From: Streptomyces graminofaciens
GTDB taxonomy: Bacteria; Actinomycetota; Actinomycetes; Streptomycetales; Streptomycetaceae
NCBI RefSeq assembly: GCF_030294945.1
Contig: NZ_AP018448.1
Location: 10,946,501-11,010,500, forward strand
Reading direction: 5' to 3'
DNA: 64,000 nucleotides
The translations under genes were made by a program, and so were the position numbers. The notes under the pieces were generated by a model that worked only from the letters and a program-made list of their open reading frames with translations, did no database searches and was not told the DNA's origin. Below, piece by piece: positions 26,916-35,678 of the stretch (positions are counted from its first letter, which is position 1; each line of letters opens with the position of its first letter).

Positions 26916-27668
26916 TCAGCCGCCCAGTAGGCGTCCGCTGATCTCCTCTGCCGCGCCGGCCACGAGGCCACCCCACTCGGACTCCCGTTTCACGTCGTAC
27001 CGGGAGTCGGGCATCGAGATGGCCACGGCGGCCAACGGCGTCCCGTTCTCGTCGAGCACGGGTGCGGCGAGGGCGTAGACGCCCGGCCGGTACTGATTCC
27101 GGTTGACCGCGTAGCCGTCGGCGCGGATCCGGTCCAGTTCGGCGCGCAGCTCGTCGGGGTCGGCGGGGGTCGTGTCGCTGAAGCGCTCCAGGCCCTGGGC
27201 GATGAGTTCCTCGACGTCCTGCTTCGGAAGCTGGGCGAGGATCGCCCGCCCCACGGCGGTGGCGTGCAGGGGTGAGGTGTCGCCGATGGTGTGGAAGGTC
27301 CGTACCGGGTGGTCGCAGTCGACGCGGTCCACCACGACCACGCACTGTAGAGCGTCGGGCACCGACAGGTGGATGGTCTCGTTGACCGTGTCCCGGAGTC
27401 GGATCATGGGTTCGCGGGCGGCGGCGAACAGGCTGGAGCCCTGGAGGGCGGCGGGCCGTACGGCCAGTACCCGGGCGCCGATCTCCCAGCGTGTCGTGTC
27501 CTTGCGGTTCGCGCGCAGCCAGCCCGCCTCCGCCAGGGTGACCAGAGTGCGCTGCACGGTCGACTTCGGCAAGCCGAAGAGTTTCGTCAACTCCCCGACG
27601 GTGACCGGCTGATGCTGGGCGACCGCCTCCAGGATGCGCAGCGATCTCGTGACGCTCTTCATTTCCAT
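26916..27668 (-). CDS. IclR-family regulator, copy 2
   Basis: A 250-residue paralogue of copy 1 with the same HTH (GELTKLFGLPKSTVQRTLVT) and an IclR effector domain (ALQCVVVVDRVDCDHPVRTF, HATAVGRAILAQLP, VYALAAPVLDENGTPLAAVA). Replacement of SM by CV near the ligand pocket and a different C-terminal third suggest another effector. It is divergent from the sarcosine-oxidase-like gene at 27945, and the 276-bp gap contains an operator like that of copy 1 but with altered arms. It is therefore the best candidate regulator of the long plus-strand amine cluster. Confidence 0.9.
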   Translation of the reverse strand: MEMKSVTRSLRILEAVAQHQPVTVGELTKLFGLPKSTVQRTLVTLAEAGWLRANRKDTTRWEIGARVLAVRPAALQGSSLFAAAREPMIRLRDTVNETIHLSVPDALQCVVVVDRVDCDHPVRTFHTIGDTSPLHATAVGRAILAQLPKQDVEELIAQGLERFSDTTPADPDELRAELDRIRADGYAVNRNQYRPGVYALAAPVLDENGTPLAAVAISMPDSRYDVKRESEWGGLVAGAAEEISGRLLGG

Positions 27669-27741
27669 CCGGTTTCCCCCCGTTAATCCGCGGAATTTCT
27701 GCTGGACACCTCTTGACTCCTCCTCTGGCCACTGTCATTCT

Positions 27742-27780
27742 CGTGCCAGATTCTAGCACAGCGTTCCACAATGTGGCACG
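27742..27780. promoter_or_regulatory. Promoter/operator of iclR copy 2 and the divergent amine cluster
   Basis: Arms CGTGCCA (27742-27748) and TGGCACG (27774-27780) are perfect inverted repeats with the same 25-nt spacing as at copy 1. The core elements TTCTAGCA and GCGTTCCACAAT are shared. Inside, GTTCCAC-AAT-GTGGCAC forms a second, 6-of-7 dyad. It lies 73 bp upstream of the iclR start and 164 bp upstream of the divergent gene. Confidence 0.7.
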
Positions 27781-27944
27781 GCCCAGTGGAAAGGTCCCGC
27801 AGAAGCGGGCCGGCACCGCGAGACACGGCGGCTGTGAGCCGAGGACCCGAGGAAAGGGCCTGGCCCCCGCCCAAACCACCTTGAATCAGCCAGCCTCACG
27901 TCGGGCGCTCAGCATGCGCCTCGGCGATACGAAAGGAAAGTCCT

Positions 27945-29084
27945 GTGTCAGCTGCCAGGAAGCGCGTCGCCGTCGTCGGCGTCGGAACGATGGGCAGCCA
28001 GGCCGCCTGGCGGCTGGCGGCCCGAGGCGCCGAGGTCGTCGGGTACGACCGGTTCGCCCCGGGCCACGACCGCGGTGCCGCCGGCGGTGAGACCCGGATC
28101 TTCCGCAGCGCGCACTTCGAGGACTCCCGCTACGTCCCGCTGCTCAAGCACGCCGACGCCCTGTGGGAGCAACTGCAGCAGGAGACCGGCCGTGAGCTGC
28201 GCCGGCTGACCGGATGTCTGCTGATGGGGCCGACCGGGCACCATCAGATGGCCACCGTCCTGGAGTCCATCGCGGAGCACGACCTCGACCACGAGGTGCT
28301 GGATGCCGAGCTTCTGGCGAAACGTTTCTCCCAGTACCGCATCGAGGACGGCGACGCGGCCGTGCTCGACCGCCGCGCCGGTTTCATCCGCCCCGAGCTG
28401 ACCATCCAGAGCGCCGCCCGCCGCGCCGAGCAGCTGGGCGCGGTGATCCACCGCTACAGCACGGTCCGCGAGATCGTCCCCGTCGCGGGTGGTGTCGAGA
28501 TCCGCACCGACTCCGGCAGTGAGCGCTTCGACACCGCCGTCGTCACCCCCGGCCCCTGGGTCAACGACCTGCTGCCCGACCTGCCGTGGGAGGTGGACGT
28601 CCGCCGCCTGGTCAGCGCCTGGTACGTGCCGACCGCCCCCGAGGCCTGGTTCGGCGAGGAGCGCCCGGCGTTCATCCGCACGGCACCCACCCACTGCTAC
28701 GGCCTGCCCTCCCCGGACGGCATCTCCGTCAAGCTCGGCCTCTCCCGCGCCCTGCACCAGCCCGCGGGCGACCCGAACCAGCTGGACCGGACGGTGCGAC
28801 CCGAGGAGCTGGAGATCTTCTCCGAGTTGATCGGGCGTCACTTGCCGGACCTGCACCCGGACCCCACCCGGCTCTCCGTCTACATGGAGGGCTACACCGA
28901 GAGCAGCCGCCCCCTGGTCGGCCCGCTGCCCGGCGCCGAGAACGTGATCCTGCTCGCCGGGTTCTCCGGCCACGGCTTCAAGCTCTCGCCCGCCTTCGGC
29001 GACATCGCCGCAGACCTGGCGCTGGACGGCACCTCGCCCCAGCCCATCGACTTCATCTCCACCGTCGGCCGTACGGAGGCATGA
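27945..29084 (+). CDS. FAD-dependent N-methyl amino acid oxidase (SolA/monomeric sarcosine oxidase-like)
   Basis: A 379-residue DAO-fold flavoenzyme. GTG 27945 is preceded by GAAAGGAAAG. The ADP-binding turn is VAVVGVGTMGSQAAW (12-17), followed by GETRIFRSAHFEDSRYVPL, where the Arg-rich loop is typical of MSOX/MTOX. The C-terminal FAD contact is LLAGFSGHGFKLSPAFGD. The Cys that covalently holds FAD in MSOX (before MYT) seems to be Ser here (LSVYMEGYT), so the flavin may be non-covalent. It likely oxidises an N-alkyl amino acid or secondary amine, giving an aldehyde and H2O2. It is the first gene of the long cluster and overlaps the next by ATGA. Confidence 0.88.
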   Translation: MSAARKRVAVVGVGTMGSQAAWRLAARGAEVVGYDRFAPGHDRGAAGGETRIFRSAHFEDSRYVPLLKHADALWEQLQQETGRELRRLTGCLLMGPTGHHQMATVLESIAEHDLDHEVLDAELLAKRFSQYRIEDGDAAVLDRRAGFIRPELTIQSAARRAEQLGAVIHRYSTVREIVPVAGGVEIRTDSGSERFDTAVVTPGPWVNDLLPDLPWEVDVRRLVSAWYVPTAPEAWFGEERPAFIRTAPTHCYGLPSPDGISVKLGLSRALHQPAGDPNQLDRTVRPEELEIFSELIGRHLPDLHPDPTRLSVYMEGYTESSRPLVGPLPGAENVILLAGFSGHGFKLSPAFGDIAADLALDGTSPQPIDFISTVGRTEA

Positions 29085-30148
29085 CCATGAACGACGCCAC
29101 CCTCTCCGTCGGCTCCCTGCACGCCGAGCCCGGCACCAAGGCCCGCGGCATCGTCCGGGCCGACCTCGGCACCCTCACCGCGGACATTCCGCTGACCCTG
29201 GTCAACGGCTCCCGCCCCGGACCCCGAGTCGTCATCACGGCGGGCGTGCACGGCGGCGAGTTCACGCCCATCGACGCCGTCGTACGGCTGGCGGACCTGC
29301 TGGAGCCCGGCGAGGTGCACGGCCAGGTCATCATCTGCCCCGTCGTTAACCCGCCCGCCGTGTACGAGGGCCGGCTCAACATCTCCCCGGTCGACGGCGT
29401 GAACCTCAACCGCGTCTTCCCCGGCGACCCGGCAGGCGGCCCCACCGAGCGGCTGGCCGCCTGGCTCTTCGCCCACCTCATCGACGGCGCCGACGTCTAC
29501 GTCGACCTGCACTGCGGCGGCATCGACCAGGTTCTGAGTGACTTCGTCGGCTACCGCCTCACCGGTGACCCCGACCTCGACAAGACCACGGCCGAACTGG
29601 CAGGCTCCTTCGGCATCGAGGACGTCATCCTCGGACTGAAGGCCGACGGCGGCAACAGCCACGCGGCCGCCGCCCGCCGGGGCATCTCGGCGGTCCTGGT
29701 CGAGGTCGGCTCACTCGGACAGCGGGACGAGCCCACGGCCCTCCGCCGCGTCGACGGACTCCTCACGGCACTGCGCCACCTGGGAGTCCTCGACCACGAA
29801 GGCTCCGCCCCGGCGCCGGTCCGCACCTGGGTCTGGTCCGCCGGCGTCACCGCCGAGGCCACCGGCCTGTGGTACCCGGAGTTCTCCTTCGACGCCGACA
29901 TCATCGGCGAAGTGACCGAAGGCGACCTCCTCGGCCGCATCGTCGACCCGGCCGACGGCACGGAGCACACGGTCCGCGCCCCGGCCGGCGGACGGATCTT
30001 CTACGGCATGCACGGTCTCACCGTCGCCCCCGGCGCCGAACTCGCCGCCCTCGCCGTGCCGTGGGACCCCGACGCGGCCCCGAGCCCCGACACCCTCCGC
30101 ACCCCCGGCGCGGGCCGCGGGTCCGACGAGGCGGCTCCCCGCCCGTAG
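29081..30148 (+). CDS. AstE/aspartoacylase-family zinc deacylase, copy 1
   Basis: A 355-residue M14-like metalloenzyme. Zinc ligands appear as H57 and E60 (GVHGGEFTP) and the His of YVDLHCGG. RLNISPVDGVNLNRVFPGDP binds the substrate carboxylate in relatives, and VLVEVGSLGQ carries the catalytic Glu. A C-terminal beta domain (TVRAPAGGRIFYGMHGLTVA) is barrel-like. Family reactions are removal of succinyl, acetyl or similar groups from amino acids (succinylglutamate, N-acetylaspartate, N-acetyl-diaminobutyrate). ATGA coupling to the oxidase argues that both act on one compound. A second, distinct member lies at 35679. Confidence 0.87.
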   Translation: MTMNDATLSVGSLHAEPGTKARGIVRADLGTLTADIPLTLVNGSRPGPRVVITAGVHGGEFTPIDAVVRLADLLEPGEVHGQVIICPVVNPPAVYEGRLNISPVDGVNLNRVFPGDPAGGPTERLAAWLFAHLIDGADVYVDLHCGGIDQVLSDFVGYRLTGDPDLDKTTAELAGSFGIEDVILGLKADGGNSHAAAARRGISAVLVEVGSLGQRDEPTALRRVDGLLTALRHLGVLDHEGSAPAPVRTWVWSAGVTAEATGLWYPEFSFDADIIGEVTEGDLLGRIVDPADGTEHTVRAPAGGRIFYGMHGLTVAPGAELAALAVPWDPDAAPSPDTLRTPGAGRGSDEAAPRP

Positions 30149-30225
30149 TACCTCAACCTCCCTGTCCCGCAGAGCCCCACACCCCCTGCCCCCCTTTCCC
30201 TGCAGCACCACCCAGGAGGCACACG

Positions 30226-31332
30226 ATGAGAGATGTCCGGATAGACCGCCGGTTGTTCCTGCGCGGAGTCGGCGGAGTCACGGCGGGTCTCGCCGCCGCG
30301 TCCGCCCTGAGTGCCTGTGGCACCGGCAGCAGCCGCAGCACGACCGCCGGTAGCGGCAAGAGCTCCAAGACGCTGGTCGTGCGCAACAGCGGTGGCACGT
30401 ACGGCGAGGCCAACCAGAAGGCGGTCTACGACGCGTTCACCAAGGAGACCGGCATCCAGATCAAGGTGGTGAACATCGCGTACGCGCAGCTGCTCGCCCA
30501 GATCAAGCAGGGCCGCCCGCAGTTCGACGTGATCGACACCTCGATGGCCGACGTGGTGCGCTTCAAGGACGAGGACGCGACCGAGGCGCTCGACTACGAC
30601 CGGCTGAAGAGCACCAGGAACGCGGGTATCGCCGAGTCGCTGATGATGTCCCACGGCGTCGGCAAGAACTACTGGGCCAGCGTCATGGCGTACCGCACCG
30701 ACGCCTTCGACGGGAAGAAGCCCGAGAGCTGGGCCGACTTCTGGGACACCAAGGTGTTCAAGGGCAGCCGCGCCCTCCAGGCCCGCGACGCGGACCTGCC
30801 CGAGCTGGAGTTCGCCCTCCTCGCCGACGGCGTGCCCCTGGACAAGCTGTACCCCCTCGATGTGGAGCGCGCCTTCAAGGCCCTCGACGACATCAAGGGA
30901 TCCGTCCGCAAGTACTGGGACACCGGTGCCCTGCCCGGCGTGCTGCTGGGCCGCGAGGAGGTCGTCGCCACCAGCGTGTGGCACGGCCGTCTCGACGCCC
31001 TGATCAAGGGGGGCTCGCCGCTGGCGTACCAGTGGAACGGCGCCCGCCGGCAGAGCAACGGCTTCTGCATCCCCAAGGGGACCGCGAACCTCGACGCCGC
31101 CTACCAGCTCGTCGACTTCGCACTGCGTCCCGACATCCAGGCCGCCTACGCCGAGGTCTACCCGATGGCCCCGGTGGTGCCCGCCGCCTACAAGAAGCTC
31201 TCCTCGGCCGCCGCCGGGAACCTGGCCAGCTCGCCCGAGCACCTGAAGTCCGGGTTCGACCTGGACGTCGAGTGGTGGATCAAGAACGAGGCGGCCGTGT
31301 CCAAGCGCTGGCAGGAGTGGGTCAATGCCTGA
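30226..31332 (+). CDS. Polyamine-type ABC transporter substrate-binding lipoprotein
   Basis: A 368-residue extracytoplasmic binding protein of the PotD/PotF type. The N-terminus has a Tat-like twin arginine (DRRLFLRGVGG), a hydrophobic core and a lipobox (LSAC) at about Cys-28. The mature protein starts in SKTLVVRNSGGTYGEANQKA, continues with FDVIDTSMADVVRF, SWADFWDTKVFKG and GVLLGREEVVATSVWHGRLD, and ends WWIKNEAAVSKRWQEWVNA. ATG 30226 follows CCAGGAGG. It is followed by ATPase and two permease genes, giving a complete importer. The ligand is probably a cationic amine or amino-acid derivative, in keeping with the enzymes around it. Confidence 0.9.
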   Translation: MRDVRIDRRLFLRGVGGVTAGLAAASALSACGTGSSRSTTAGSGKSSKTLVVRNSGGTYGEANQKAVYDAFTKETGIQIKVVNIAYAQLLAQIKQGRPQFDVIDTSMADVVRFKDEDATEALDYDRLKSTRNAGIAESLMMSHGVGKNYWASVMAYRTDAFDGKKPESWADFWDTKVFKGSRALQARDADLPELEFALLADGVPLDKLYPLDVERAFKALDDIKGSVRKYWDTGALPGVLLGREEVVATSVWHGRLDALIKGGSPLAYQWNGARRQSNGFCIPKGTANLDAAYQLVDFALRPDIQAAYAEVYPMAPVVPAAYKKLSSAAAGNLASSPEHLKSGFDLDVEWWIKNEAAVSKRWQEWVNA

Positions 31333-32470
31333 GCTGAACCTGAAGTCCCCGCACCAGTCCTCCCCGGCGGTCTCCCCGCCGCCGGGGACCGGCACCGGCA
31401 AACCCCTCTCCGTCACGGACCTGCGCAAGACGTACAGCGGCGTGACCGCTGTCGACACGGTCTCCATGGAGATCGCGGGCGGCGAGTTCGTCACCTTCCT
31501 GGGGTCCTCCGGCTCCGGCAAGACCACCACCCTGATGATGATCGCCGGGTTCTGCGAGCCCGACTCCGGCAGCATCGTCGTCGGCGGCCGTGACGTGACC
31601 CGCCTCGCCCCGCAGAAGCGCGGCCTCGGCTTCGTCTTCCAGCAGTACCTGCTCTTCCCGCACATGACGGTCTGGGAGAACGTCGCCTTCCCGCTCCAAC
31701 TGCGGGGCGTGCCCAAGGCGGAGCTGCGCCGCCGGGTGGGGGAGACCCTGGAGATCGCCGGGCTCTCGGCCATGGCCCGCCGCCGGCCGCGCGAGCTGTC
31801 CGGTGGCCAGCAGCAGCGTGTCGCGCTGTGCCGGGCGCTGGTCTACCGGCCGCCGGTGATCCTCATGGACGAGCCGCTCGGCGCCCTGGACAAGAAGCTG
31901 CGCGACCAGCTGCAGACCGAGATCAAGCGCATCCAGCAGGAACTCGGCCTGACCGTCATCTATGTGACGCACGATCAGGAGGAGGCGCTGGTCCTGTCCG
32001 ACCGGATCGCGGTGATGCGGGACGGGCGGATCGACCAGTTCGACACCCCGCGTGAGCTCTTCGAGCGCCCGCGCACCCCGTTCGTCGCCGACTTCCTCGG
32101 CGCGGCCAACTTCCTGCCCGGCACCGTCCAGCAGCAGACCTCCGAGCGCACCGTCGTGAAGCTCGACACCGGAGGCCTGCTCAAGGCCCGCCCGCAGACA
32201 GGAGTCGAGGGAGCCCGGGTACGGGCCGCAGTGCAGCCCGGCCGGCTCCGGCTGTGTACCCCCGGCGACGGGTTCTGTACCGGCACCGTCGAGACGGTCA
32301 CCTACGTGGGCACCCTCGTCCGCGTCACCGTCCGCCCGGCGGGCGACGCCGGCACCGGCCTCGTACGGCTGGAACTCCCGGCCGGACAGGCCCCGGTCAC
32401 CGGCGAACAGGTCAGCCTGACCGCCCACCCCGACGACGTCAGCGTGTTCGCGGCGGAAGGAGGCGGGTGA
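31325..32470 (+). CDS. ABC transporter ATP-binding protein (PotA-like)
   Basis: A 381-residue ATPase of the polyamine/iron class. Walker A is GSSGSGKTT; the Q-loop is FVFQQYLLFPHMTVWENVAF. The signature is LSGGQQQRVALCRALV, Walker B VILMDEPLGALD and the switch His TVIYVTHDQEEAL. A C-terminal TOBE-type domain (RAAVQPGRLRLCTPGDGF to the end) matches PotA architecture. The start overlaps the binding-protein gene by 8 bp. It energises import through the two permeases downstream. Confidence 0.94.
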   Translation: MPELNLKSPHQSSPAVSPPPGTGTGKPLSVTDLRKTYSGVTAVDTVSMEIAGGEFVTFLGSSGSGKTTTLMMIAGFCEPDSGSIVVGGRDVTRLAPQKRGLGFVFQQYLLFPHMTVWENVAFPLQLRGVPKAELRRRVGETLEIAGLSAMARRRPRELSGGQQQRVALCRALVYRPPVILMDEPLGALDKKLRDQLQTEIKRIQQELGLTVIYVTHDQEEALVLSDRIAVMRDGRIDQFDTPRELFERPRTPFVADFLGAANFLPGTVQQQTSERTVVKLDTGGLLKARPQTGVEGARVRAAVQPGRLRLCTPGDGFCTGTVETVTYVGTLVRVTVRPAGDAGTGLVRLELPAGQAPVTGEQVSLTAHPDDVSVFAAEGGG

Positions 32471-32471
32471 C

Positions 32472-33404
32472 ATGGCCGGATCCGTTCTCGCCCCCGCGCC
32501 TCCCGCCGCGGGCCCCAAGGCTCCCGCCGTTTCCCAGGGACGGCTCCGCCGCGCGCTGTCCGAGCGCCGTACCCGCTTCGGGCTGCTCAACGCCGCCCCC
32601 GTGGTCATCTATCTGCTGGTGCTGTTCGTCTACCCGATCTTCAGCACCCTGCTCCTCAGCCTCAAGGGCGAGGGCGGCGGCTGGACGCTGCACTGGTACG
32701 CAGACGCCCTCCAGGGCTCCAACCTGAAGGTCCTCCTCACCACCCTGCGGATCTCCGCCGAGACCTCGCTGCTCAGCCTCGTCATCGGCTTCCTGCTGGC
32801 CGCCGCCGTCTCCCGGCTCAAGCCGCTGTGGGCAGGCCTGGTGATGATCATCGTCATCGTGCCGCACTTCATCAGCGCCCTGGTCCGCACCTACGGCTGG
32901 ATCATCCTGCTCGGTGAACACGGCGTCATCAACGACGCCCTGACGGACCTGGGCGTCCCGGGTGCGCCCTTCCAGATGCTCTACAACGAACTCGGCGTGG
33001 TCATCGGCACCACCTCGGTGATGCTGCCCTACACCGTGCTGCTGCTGTACGCGGTCATGAAGGGCATCGACCGCCGGCTCCCGGCCGCCGCGGCCAGCAT
33101 GGGCGCGGGCAGGCTGACGATCTTCCGCCGGGTCTACCTGCCGATGGTCGCTCCCGGCCTGGTCAACGCGGGCATCCTGTGCTTCATCCTCTGCCTCGGC
33201 TACTACCTCACCCCTGCCCTCATGGGCGGCCCCAAGCAGGCCATGGTGGCCTCGCTCATCAGCGAGCAGGTGATGAAGCAGAGCCAGTGGAACGGCGCCG
33301 CCGCGCTCGGCATCATCCTGCTGCTCCTCACCTTCGGGGGTCTGCTCCTGCTGCGGCTGATCAAGGTGCTGAGCGAGGCCGCGAAGAACCGGGGTATCTC
33401 ATGA
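32472..33404 (+). CDS. ABC transporter permease (PotB-like)
   Basis: A 310-residue inner-membrane permease with six predicted spans (the first is VVIYLLVLFVYPIFSTLL). The EAA loop AAASMGAGRLTIFRRVYLPM contacts the ATPase. It begins two bases after the ATPase stop and overlaps the second permease by ATGA. Together with its partner it forms the channel of the amine importer. Confidence 0.93.
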   Translation: MAGSVLAPAPPAAGPKAPAVSQGRLRRALSERRTRFGLLNAAPVVIYLLVLFVYPIFSTLLLSLKGEGGGWTLHWYADALQGSNLKVLLTTLRISAETSLLSLVIGFLLAAAVSRLKPLWAGLVMIIVIVPHFISALVRTYGWIILLGEHGVINDALTDLGVPGAPFQMLYNELGVVIGTTSVMLPYTVLLLYAVMKGIDRRLPAAAASMGAGRLTIFRRVYLPMVAPGLVNAGILCFILCLGYYLTPALMGGPKQAMVASLISEQVMKQSQWNGAAALGIILLLLTFGGLLLLRLIKVLSEAAKNRGIS

Positions 33405-34267
33405 TCGCGCTGCGCTCGACACTGGCCGGACGGATCTTCCTGACCGTCGCCTCCACGGTGATCCTGCTGTTCCTCGCCCTGCCGATCGTCCTCATCGTCG
33501 TCACCTCCTTCGGCAAGGACGCCTTCGGCGCCTTCCCGCCGGACTCCTGGACGCTGGGCTGGTACAAGGTGCTGTTCGCCGACGGCAGCAAGTGGCCGGC
33601 GGCGCTGTCGCTGAGCGCCCTGATCGCCTCACTGACCACCGCGTTCTCGCTCCTCCTGGGCATCACGGCGGCCACGGCACTTGTCCGTAGCAACCTGCCG
33701 CTGCGCTCGGCGGTGTACGGACTGGTCCTCGCCCCGCTGGTGATCCCCCAAGTGGTCATCGCCCTCGGCCTGTTCCTTCTCTTCGAGCCGGCCGCCATGC
33801 TCGGCAGTCCGATCGCCATCGCCCTCGGCCACACCGTGCTCGCCTCACCGATCGCCGTGATGATCCTCATGGCCACACTGAAGGGCATCGACGAACGGCT
33901 GGAGGACGCGGCGGCCAGCATGGGCGCCGGCCGTCTCACCGTCGCCCGTCGCATCACGCTCCCCCTGGCGATGCCCGGCATGATCGCCGCCGCGGTCTTC
34001 TCCTTCATCACCAGCTTCGACGAGTTCTTCATCTCGCAGTTCCTGTCCTCGGTGGACACCACGACCCTGCCCGTCCAGGTGTTCAACGTCCTCCAGTTCG
34101 ATGTCGACCCGTCCGTGACGGCCGTCAGCGCGGTGCTCATCGCGATCGCCGTCCTGGCCCTCGTCCTGGTCGCCGCCGTGCGCCGACTCGGCGGTGGCGG
34201 AAAGCAGGACGGTCTGCTGCCGACGGAGCCCGCGGTGGGCCTGTCCACCGGGAGTGAGCCCTCATGA
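33401..34267 (+). CDS. ABC transporter permease (PotC-like)
   Basis: A 288-residue permease with six hydrophobic segments and the EAA motif AAASMGAGRLTVARRITLPL. The segment SFDEFFISQFLSS is typical of PotC-type subunits (SFDDxxxxxF). Its ATG overlaps the previous stop, and its own stop overlaps the start of the aminotransferase, so import and catabolism are translationally linked. Confidence 0.93.
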   Translation: MIALRSTLAGRIFLTVASTVILLFLALPIVLIVVTSFGKDAFGAFPPDSWTLGWYKVLFADGSKWPAALSLSALIASLTTAFSLLLGITAATALVRSNLPLRSAVYGLVLAPLVIPQVVIALGLFLLFEPAAMLGSPIAIALGHTVLASPIAVMILMATLKGIDERLEDAAASMGAGRLTVARRITLPLAMPGMIAAAVFSFITSFDEFFISQFLSSVDTTTLPVQVFNVLQFDVDPSVTAVSAVLIAIAVLALVLVAAVRRLGGGGKQDGLLPTEPAVGLSTGSEPS

Positions 34268-35655
34268 CCACCAGCACCCGCACCCCGGCCGGTGAACTGT
34301 CCGCCACCGCGGCCAGACACCTGCTGCTCAACATGACCCCCAACGGCTCGCTCGGCCCGGAAGGCGAGAACCTCCTCGTCATCCGGCGGGGCGAGGGCCC
34401 GTACGTCGACGACGCCGACGGCAGGCGCTACATCGACGGCCTGTCCGGGCTGTACTGCTGCCAGCTCGGCTACTCCTACGGCCCCGAGTTCGCCGAGGCG
34501 GCGGAGAAGCAACTGCGCGAGCTGTGCTACAGCCCGCTGTGGACCTCTTCCGCTCACCCGACGGCGATCGAACTCGCCGAGCGGCTGTCCCGGATCGCCC
34601 CCGTGGACATCGAGCACACCTTTTTCTCCAGCGGCGGCGCCGAAGCCGTCGAGACCGCCTGGAAGATCGCCCGCCGCTACCACGCGCTGCGCGGCGAACC
34701 GGGCCGCACCAAGGCCATCGCTCGGCGCGGCGCCTACCACGGACTGACCATCGGCACCCTCTCCCTCACCGACGACCCCGGCCTGACGGAGCCGTACGGC
34801 CCGCCGGCGATCGACACCCGGTTCGTGGCCAACACCAACCGCTTCGGTCTCGCACCGGAATACGCGGACGACGGCCTGTACACGGCCCGGCTGCTCGCCG
34901 AGCTGGAGGACGCGATTCTGGCCGAGGGTCCGGAGACCGTCGCCATGCTCATCGCCGAGCCGGTGCAGAACCGGGGCGGCTGCATCACCCCGCCCCAGGG
35001 TTACTGGCAGGGTCTGCGGGCGCTGGCCGACCGGTACGGACTCCTGCTCGTCGCCGACGAGGTGATCACGGCCTTCGGCCGGCTCGGGGAGTGGTTCGGC
35101 GGGGACCGCTACGGCGCCCGCCCGGACATGGTCACCGTCGCCAAGGGCATCACCGCCGGTTACGCCCCCATGGGGGCAACTCTGGTCAGCCAGGGTGTCG
35201 TCGAGGTCGTCAACCGGCCCGGCGCGGTCCTCAACCACGGCTACACCTTCGCCGGGCACCCGCTGAGCGCGGCCATCGCCCTGCGCAACCTGGAGATCAT
35301 GGAGCGGGACCGGATCCTGGAGAACGTCCGTGACCTCCAAGGCCACTTGGCGGGCCGCATGGCATCCCTCGCGGACCTGAGAATCGTCGGCGACGTCCGG
35401 GGAGCCGGGTTCTTCTACGCCTGCGAACTCGTCGGCGACCACGAGGACGGCGGCTTCGGCGACACCGCCCGCGCCGACCTGATCGCCGACCTGATCCCGC
35501 GCCGGCTGCGCGAGGCCGGCCTCCTCGCCCGCGTCTACAACCGGTCCGCGCCACTGGTCCAGATCGCGCCCCCGCTGATCAGCGACCGGGCCCTTCTCGA
35601 CCGTATCGCCGACATCCTCGCGGAGACCCTCGCCGAGGCGTCCGCCCGCATCTGA
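34264..35655 (+). CDS. Class III omega-aminotransferase
   Basis: A 463-residue PLP enzyme related to putrescine/beta-alanine:pyruvate transaminases. It has GLSGLYCCQLGYSYGPEFAE, FFSSGGAEAVETAWKIARRY, AYHGLTIGTLSLT, LLVADEVITAFGRLGEWFG and the Schiff-base Lys294 (TVAKGITAGYAPMG). GYTFAGHPLSAAIALRNLEI is the usual C-terminal phosphate loop. It is only distantly similar to the class III enzyme at 20128, so the region has two transaminases with different substrates. Placed between the importer and an aldehyde dehydrogenase, it probably converts the terminal amine to an aldehyde. Confidence 0.92.
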   Translation: MTTSTRTPAGELSATAARHLLLNMTPNGSLGPEGENLLVIRRGEGPYVDDADGRRYIDGLSGLYCCQLGYSYGPEFAEAAEKQLRELCYSPLWTSSAHPTAIELAERLSRIAPVDIEHTFFSSGGAEAVETAWKIARRYHALRGEPGRTKAIARRGAYHGLTIGTLSLTDDPGLTEPYGPPAIDTRFVANTNRFGLAPEYADDGLYTARLLAELEDAILAEGPETVAMLIAEPVQNRGGCITPPQGYWQGLRALADRYGLLLVADEVITAFGRLGEWFGGDRYGARPDMVTVAKGITAGYAPMGATLVSQGVVEVVNRPGAVLNHGYTFAGHPLSAAIALRNLEIMERDRILENVRDLQGHLAGRMASLADLRIVGDVRGAGFFYACELVGDHEDGGFGDTARADLIADLIPRRLREAGLLARVYNRSAPLVQIAPPLISDRALLDRIADILAETLAEASARI

Positions 35656-35678
35656 TCAATGTTTCGGAAAGGAACGAC

